Assembly: GCA_023974075.1 (NCBI GenBank)
Contig: JAMFTG010000342.1
Coordinates: forward strand, 62,001-126,000
Length of the DNA stretch: 64,000 bases
Origin: Chaenocephalus aceratus
Taxonomy: Eukaryota; Chordata; Actinopteri; Perciformes; Channichthyidae
Direction of reading: 5' to 3'
In this document: piece after piece, positions 54,687 through 63,200 of the stretch
How positions within the stretch are numbered: the stretch's first letter is position 1
How the letters are laid out: the number at the start of each line of letters is the position of its first letter
Notes under the pieces: model-generated
Told to the model about the DNA's origin: nothing
The model's database searches: none
What the model saw: the letters and a program-made list of their open reading frames with translations, nothing else
Program-made: the position numbers and the translations under genes

Positions 54687-57249
54687 GCTTTATTTAAAGA
54701 GAAAGTGAAGTCATATGTCCGTGCTGTAGTTCCTTTATAGCCCAACATTAGCCTCCTTTAGCTTAGCGGTGGTGACGTGAAGTCATGTTACCGTGCTGTA
54801 GTTCCTTTATAGCCCAACATTAGCCTCCTTTAGCTTAGCGGTGGTGACGTGAAGTCATGTGACCGTGATGTAGTTCCTTTATAGCCCAACATTAGCCTCC
54901 TTTAGCTTAGCGGTGGAGACGTGAAGTCATGTGACCGTGCTGTAGTTCCTTTATAGCCAACATTAGCCACCTTTAGCTTAGCGGTGGTGACGTGAAGTCA
55001 GGTGACCGTGCTGTAGTTCCTTTATAGCCCAACATTAGCCTCCTCTAGCTTAGCGGTGGAGACGTGAAGTCATGTGACCGTGCTGTAGTTCCTTTATAGC
55101 CCAACATTAGCTGCCTTTAGCTTAGCGGTGGTGACGTGAAGTCATGTTACCGTGCTGTAGTTCCTTTATAGCCCGACATTAGCCTCCTTTAGCTTAGCGG
55201 TGGTGACGTGAAGTCATGTTACCGTGCTGTAGTTCCTTTATAGCCCGACATTAGCCTCCTTTAGCTTAGCGGTGGTGACGTGAAGTCATGTGTCCGTGCT
55301 GTAGTTCCTTTATAGCCCAACATTAGCTGCCTTTAGCTTAGCGGTGGTGACGTGAAGTCATGTTACCGTGCTGTAGTTCCTTTATAGCCCGACATTAGCC
55401 TCCTTTAGCTTAGCGGTGGTGACGTGAAGTCATGTGACCGTGATGTAGTTCCTTTATAGCCCAACATTAGCCTCCTTTAGCTTAGCGGTGGAGACGTGAA
55501 GTCATGTGACCGTGCTGTAGTTCCTTTATAGCCCAACATTAGCCACCTTTAGCTTAGCGGTGGTGACGTGAAGTCAGGTGACCGTGCTGTAGTTCCTTTA
55601 TAGTCCAACATTAGCCTCCTTTAGCTTAGCGGTGGAGACGTGAAGTCATGTGACCGTGCTGTAGTTCCTTTATAGCCCAACATTAGCCTCCTTTAGCTTA
55701 GCGGTGGTGAAGTGAAGTCATGTAACCGTGCTGTAGTTCCTTTATAGCCCAACATTAGCTGCCTTTAGCTTAGCGGTGGTGACGTGAAGTCATGTTACCG
55801 TGCTGTAGTTCCTTTATAGCCCGACATTAGCCTCCTTTAGCTTAGCGGTGGTGACGTGAAGTCATGTGACCGTGATGTAGTTCCTTTATAGCCCAACATT
55901 AGCCTCCTTTAGCTTAGCGGTGGAGACGTGAAGTCATGTGACCGTGCTGTAGTTCCTTTATAGCCCAACATTAGCCTCCTTTAGCTTAGCGGTGGAGACG
56001 TGAAGTCATGTGACCGTGCTGTAGTTCCTTTATAGCCCAACATTAGCCTCCTTTAGCTTAGCGGTGGTGAAGTCATGTGACCGTGCTGTAGTTCCTTTAT
56101 AGCCCAACATTAGCCTCCTTTAGCTTAGCGGTGGAGACGTGAAGTCATGTGACCGTGCTGTAGTTCCTTTATAGCCCAACATTAGCCACCTTTAGCTTAG
56201 CGGTGGTGACGTGAAGTCAGGTGACCGTGCTGTAGTTCCTTTATAGTCCAACATTAGCCTCCTTTAGCTTAGCGGTGGAGACGTGAAGTCATGTGACCGT
56301 GCTGTAGTTCCTTTATAGCCCAACATTAGCCTCCCTTAGCTTAGCAGTGGTGACGTGAAGTCATGTGACTGTGCTGTAGTTCCTTTATAGCCCAACATTA
56401 GCCACCTTTAGCTTAGCGGTGGTGACGTGAAGTCATGTGACCGTGCTGTAGTTCCTTTATAGCCCAACATTAGCCTCCCTTAGCTTAGCGGTGGTTACGG
56501 GAAGCCATGTGACCGTGCTGTAGCTCCTTTATATCCCAACATTAGCTTTTTACTTCAGAAATCATAAATTACTGTGTAAAGCCCGCATTTCAGATATTAC
56601 GTCATATCAGCAGCAAATCTGGATCAGCTCCGTTCTTCCCCCGTTTTTAGAGGTGTGAGTCTCCTGACACACCGGGGACACATATTTATGTATATAAAAC
56701 ATCCAAAAGTGAATTTTGCATGAGAGGAGACCTTTAAAACAACCGAGGATGTGTGTGAGTCCCTACCTGTGTGTATGCAGCTGTTCGACAGGATATCCAG
56801 GTGCTTCTGGTTGTCAGTGAGCAGGTTCCAGCGCTGCACCCAGTCCCTCTTCGTGTTCCCCGACAGCAGCAGCTTCACCAGCATCCGCTCATTGGGAAGA
56901 GACTCCTGCAGACCCCCTAACACCCGCCACACAGGAAGCCTCTTTGACACTGGGATGGGGAAGAAACCCAGAGGAGGGTAAGAAGAAGAAGAAGAAGAAG
57001 GAGAAGAAGCATGGGGGGTGAGCAGGGGGGTTCGAGGGTCATCTAGGGTCAGTTTTGATGCTTCCAGTCCGACTCAGATCCCTCCACTTGTTCAGCAGCT
57101 CTGAACGAGTGTCAGGTCCAAACGGGCTCAGATAAGAGATGATGGCGGCGAGGAGGAGAGCGTCTCCTGATAACGACTTGTGATCTGACTCCGCCTCCTG
57201 AGGGGAGCACAGAGAACATCATTTAGCCTCATATCAGAATCAGAAACTG

Positions 57250-57291
<42 letters not shown>

Positions 57292-60200
57292 CAAATCACC
57301 TATGGCTGGCAGAGAACTATCTGCTCCATAGCTTCTCTTGGACAACTGGACTCAAAATCACACTGTACATTTTACATTTATATTCAATCTAATATGTAAT
57401 ATTTCATTGCTCACATACTTATGTATATATAATATCCTGCTTTATATGTTGGTACTGCACATTTTTATTTCCATATGTATATTTTGTAATGCTATTTTAT
57501 TTCAATTTGAGATGTTTACATGTTGGATTGTTTAGTTCTAGTCTTTTCATTTCTCTAATGTACAATGCCCTATCTTTTTATGCTGCTGCCACGTTTCCCA
57601 CATTGGGATCAACAAAGTACTTCTTATCAGAATCAGGTTTATCACCAGGTAGGTTGACCTATCGAGGAATTTGACTTGGTGTTGTGGTGCAAACATAAAG
57701 GTAAAACAAAAATTAAAAACAAAGATAGAAATCTATATTAAGAAAACTATAATAACATAAAAAAAATAATTAAATAATTGTAAATATATCACAAGATACG
57801 CCAATACAGTACACACGAGGCATATTTAAGGCGAGACACTGGAGGAAAAAAGTGTTCATGCACAGGTATATTTTGAGAATATACACGAACACTAATATGT
57901 ATTTAGTTGGAAGAGCAATCTGATTGTGTTTGCAGTAAACTCTTGTGGCTCCATGTTACCTGTTTAGCAGCCCTCCACTCTGTGAACAGTGTCTCCATCT
58001 TCTCCACAGCAGCAGCAGCTTCTCTCTCTGATCTCTCCGCTGTTTGCATCCTCTTCTCTGTCTCCTTCAGTTTTTCTCTCACCCCCTCCAGCTGTATCTT
58101 CTCCTCCTCCTGACGCCGCTTTCGCCTCGTTCTTCTGCAGCTCCAGGCGGTTCAGTTTGGCTCGAGTGTGTCTGGCCGTGGCCTCCATCTGCTGCTTCAG
58201 CTCCAGCTGTTGTTGCATGCAGCAGCACTGGAACACGGCCTTCACCCAGAGACACAGAGACTCGCAGGCTCTGCTCACCCCTGCACCGACTCTGGGACAA
58301 ACTGAGGGCTGTGCACCATGAGCGCGAGCTGCTGCAGACGCTCTGCTGACACACTGCGGCGCTCGAAAAACTCCAACTCCTGCAGAGAATCAGAGCAATA
58401 GCAAGACAGCTAATTATAATATCATCACCATCAGTTACACCTTTTCCTTTGGTGGCTGCTTTACTGTCCGTACATTATTACCCCTGTTCTCTTAATTATT
58501 ATTTTAAGTGCTTAGTTAGTATATAAGTGCTTAGTTAGTATATAAGTGCTTAGTTAGCAGTTCTATCCTCGAGGTGGAGTCGAAGGAGATGAGTTTTCAG
58601 TCTGGAAGGTGTGTGAGCTTTCTGCTGTCCTGATGTCAGTGGGAGCTCATTCCACCATCTTGGAGCCAGGACAGCAAACCCCGTGTTTCTGCTGATGGGA
58701 ACTCGGGTCCCCCTCGCAGCGAGGGGTGCAGCGAGTCGTTTGGCTGATGCAGAGCGGAGTGCACGTGCTGGGGTGCACGGTTTAACCATGTCCTGGATGT
58801 AGGAAGGGCCAGATCCATTCGCAGCATGGTACGCAAGCACCAGGGTCTTGAAGTGGATTCTAGCAGTTACCGGAAGCCAGTGGAGGGAGCGGAGGAGCGG
58901 CGTGGTGTGGGAACATTCAGGAAGGTTGAAGACCAGACGAGCCGCTGCATTCTGGGTGAGCTGCAGAGGTCGGAGGGCACATGCAGGAAGATCTCGTTTA
59001 AAGACCTACTTGTTCTCCTGTGCTTTTGCAGACCACCAGTCTGTGTTTTTAAATTGGGGTTTTCTATTTTCTCGTGTTTTATATTGTTTTTCGCATTATG
59101 TGAGAGAGTTTTTCAGTCTGTGGCTTTAAGTATGGTTTTATTGTCTCGTGTTTTTTACATTTGTTTTTTGTCCTATCGTTTTATCTACATTTATTTATGC
59201 TGCTTTTTATAAATGTATTGATGTACAGCACTTTGATCAACACTGTTGTTTTTTAAATGTGCTATATAAATAAAGGTGGATTGGATTTGATTGGATAAAG
59301 AAAACTTATTTCAAAAACATATTTATCAGAATCAGGTTTATTACCAGGTACGAGGAATTTGACTTGGTGTCGTGGTGCATACATAAAAGTAGAAACAAAT
59401 ATAAAAACACAGATATAGAACTATTTTAAGGAAACTATAATAACATTAAAAACAATTGTAGAGTATTTACATTGAAATAGAATGAAAATAAAATATGTGC
59501 AGTAATACAAAAACATATATATTGTGTACATTGTGTGCATGAATGTAATGCAGAGGGTCTTTTGCCCCTGTAATCTGTGTGTTGTTATTTTTAAACCTGG
59601 TTCCCCACCTGGAAGAAGTTTGTCCTTGTCCCAGCAGCTGCTTGGCGCTCTCCCAGCCCGGCGGACGGTTTGAAAAGCAGACAGACAGCGTCCATGATCC
59701 TCACCACTCCTTCAGGAGGGTCTCTGTAGTGACGCACCTCCTCCAGGTCGCACGGATTCAGACAGGAGAGCAGCTTCAGGCCCAACAGCAGCACCGGACC
59801 ACCTGAGGGGACATTTCAACATCAGAAGCATAATAGTTCAGGGTTCATACACTTCTTCACCAATGATGTTCCATGACTTCTCCATGACCGTTATCTAATT
59901 TTCCATGACCCAAAAAAAGGGTTTATTTTAACATGGAACAGGAAAATAAGGTCTGCATATGAAACTTCTAAAACAAATCAAATACACGCTAAAGCAACTA
60001 AAATCTCCCACCAGCAAAACACCTCCGCAGTTAAATGCCATTTTAAGTTTCATTACTATACGATACAGTATTTATTATCATTATAGTATTACTATTTTGG
60101 CGACTAGATCAATCCAACTTTAGTTACATTTCCATGACTTTTCAAGGTTTTTAATGACCGTATGATAGTTGTAATTTTAAGCTCCTCAGGGTCTCTGAAA

Positions 60201-63200
60201 AATAACTAGTGTGTCGTGGTTGTGCAGTGTGGCATGATGGGAGTTGTAGTAAAGGTCTGAGAAAAACCACAGAATTCCCAAAGCTAAAGACACTGATTTC
60301 CCAGAAAATAACTAAGATGTTATCTGAGATTTAACTGGTAACTGAACGACAAAGCCATGTGACTGATTGACAAAAAAAACAACAATATTTGTTCTTGTTG
60401 CACTTTTTTACATTTCAGAATTGTTCCTCCTAAATGGATCTATCGTGGAAATTGTGATTTTTTTTTTTAAACCTGGAAATCAACAATAACCCTAATTTTG
60501 TCGCAGTGTAAAATGCACCGTTACCTTGGTCAAAAGCACACGACTCCACTAGATGTATAGCATAGGTCACAGTCATATATGAGTGAATGTTATGTATATG
60601 ATGCAGATGTGAATAAACATGTTTACCTGCTTGTGAGTGTGGCTGACCTGCTCCTCCAGGTCGTACAGCTTGTTCTCCTCGACGACACAACTCTCCTGCG
60701 CCTCCTCCAGCAGAATCCTCTGATGATCCAGCGCTGAGAGGAGCTCTAACTCACGCTGCAGGAGGGGGCAGAGGCGATCATTTAGCAAGTACTACAACTG
60801 TATTTGATCAATATATTCAACGTGTTGCAAAAGTACATTTTGTACAGATCTGTAAACCATCATTTTGACGCAGACATTAATTTAGGAACGGAGGGTGACG
60901 ATAGAAGGCAGTTTGCTTTTTAGGCCCAACGGTATACCGTTTTTCTCAGACGCGGAGGGATACTGACTTGTTGTGAAAAGGCACGTTCTATTTGACCGTT
61001 GTTTGATCGTGGAATCAACACGCCTATTGACCAATCAGAGAGCTTGCTCACACCTATGTGTTATAGAATCCTTCTTTAAGACTGAGATGCACAGAAATAA
61101 ATGTTGCTGTTAAAGCTTCTCATTTGGAAATGAATAAGCAATATTCCTAGAACTAATTGAACTAAATGGATGCAAATATCTAAACTGTAAATTGCAGAAA
61201 ACAATGATGTCCATCGTGAATATTTCAATTGCAATGTTCATTTAGGAAAGTATGGTTACTTTACAGGTCACCTATCATGCATACATGTAGGCAATACCAC
61301 AGGTCTCAGATAAACATTTATAAAAAACATGTCTATGAAGTGTTTTGCTCCAAACACCAAACAGATCATTCTAGCCACGCCTCATATCCCTCTATTTCAC
61401 TTCCTGTTTCTAAAGTGCTGATTTGGAGATAAAGCTTTACAAAATAAAAAAGAATTGACAAAAAAAAGGCTTTCTCTCTTGCCGGTTATACCACAAGGTG
61501 AGTTCCTCTCCAGCACAGGTTAGCTCTGAGTGTTAGCATGCTAATGTAAACACCGACCATATTACGTCCAAAACAGTCGGGCATTGTTTCTGATAGCAGC
61601 TTTCTGATTGGGCCCTGGGTCCACATTTCAGATATTACGACATATCGGACGCAAATCTGGATCAGGTCTGTTGTTCCTTGTTTTTAGAGATTTGGGTACG
61701 GAGGAAAAGAGAGAGGGTTTATTCTCTGACGCTGCTTGAGTTCCCCGACACAGCGGGGACACATAGTGATGTATAAAAGACATCAACAAGTGCATTTTGC
61801 ATGACAGGTCCCCTTTAACATGATATCTTCTTTAAAAATGGGATGTAAAAGAAGTAAACATAAGAAATAAATACAAAATAATCCTGCGATCTTCTTCAGC
61901 CTCTATAAACATCAAAATATTTTGCTTACAGGGTTGTTCAAATCATTCTTGTATCATAAATGTTATGCAGATATTTTAACTTGTAAATGCACAAAAGACA
62001 ATGTTGTGTAAGGTAAATATGACTTAGTATTCAAATTGCATTATTCATTTAGGAATGTGGGGTTTGCTTTAGCAAAATGAGATGCAAATAAATAAATGTT
62101 AATGTTTAAAACAATATTTCCAGTATTTCTTCAGCCTCTATAAACCTCTGAACATATCGTGTCGGAAGGGAAAATGTAAGCAGATGTATTAACTTGTAAT
62201 TTTATACAAAAGATGAAGTTGTGTGAGGTAAATAATACTGAATAATCAGCCGTATTGAAGGGTCACTTTGACATCATCTCTTGCAAAGGAATAACTGTTT
62301 CTGTTTCTCAGTTATAAATGAATAAACATGATTCCCAGTCTGTCCCTCTAGCCCAGTGTTTCTCAAACGTGTTCATACCAAGGACACTTAGCCAATAAAA
62401 AAACCCTCACGGACCACCTCCCCAAAATATCCAGAAACAAAAGGCCTGCTCACCACTCCAACCGTATATAACACATTACAGCCTAATAATGAACAGCTTC
62501 TCTACAATCGCCTCGTTCACACATTAAATCAACAATACAAACACAATACAAACACAACTACAGATTATAATCAGCATTTCGTTCAAATGCGATTTAAAAT
62601 GGCTCAGGTTTTACACCTCTTATGAAACGTAGACTACATTTATTACGGAGTTTTATGTCCAACAGACTCACAGATCGTTGGCTACTGAGAGAAATGCAAA
62701 ATACAACCGCATGTTGTACGACACACACCTGGATTTTCAAAACAAAATACAGTAAAAACGTTGGTCGCAGGCCCAAGTCTAACTCTCTGAGGTCGAAGCC
62801 CTTTTTTCACACGTTAGGCTCGCCTGGGCTTTTTTGTAAACATGCTATTTAAACATGAACCATGGCGACCATCGGGCTGGCCTGCATGGTCTGCCCAACA
62901 ACAGCCTCTGATGAGCAACAGACTCCATGCAATGCTTCATCTGATTAGATACTAATCTCTATCTAACTCCTAACATCTAAATCTCCTTCCAGCATGGATA
63001 AATGTTCATAAATACATCCATTGTTTGTTTATACGCTTCTTGAAATACAAATAAAAACACATGGTTCTTCTAAAAACAGATTACAAATCACCTGAAAAAT
63101 GGTACAAACAAGTGGCAGCCATGTGTGACGAAAGGTGTTGCGCTGGGCTATATCACGCAATCAAAATAACTTAAGCTCGCTTCATTGCGGAGATATTCAC

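Noticed and set aside
58001..58349. Plus-strand frames opposite dynein exon 4
   Set aside because: Shadows of the minus-strand stalk coiled coil, whose homology and splice sites are clear.
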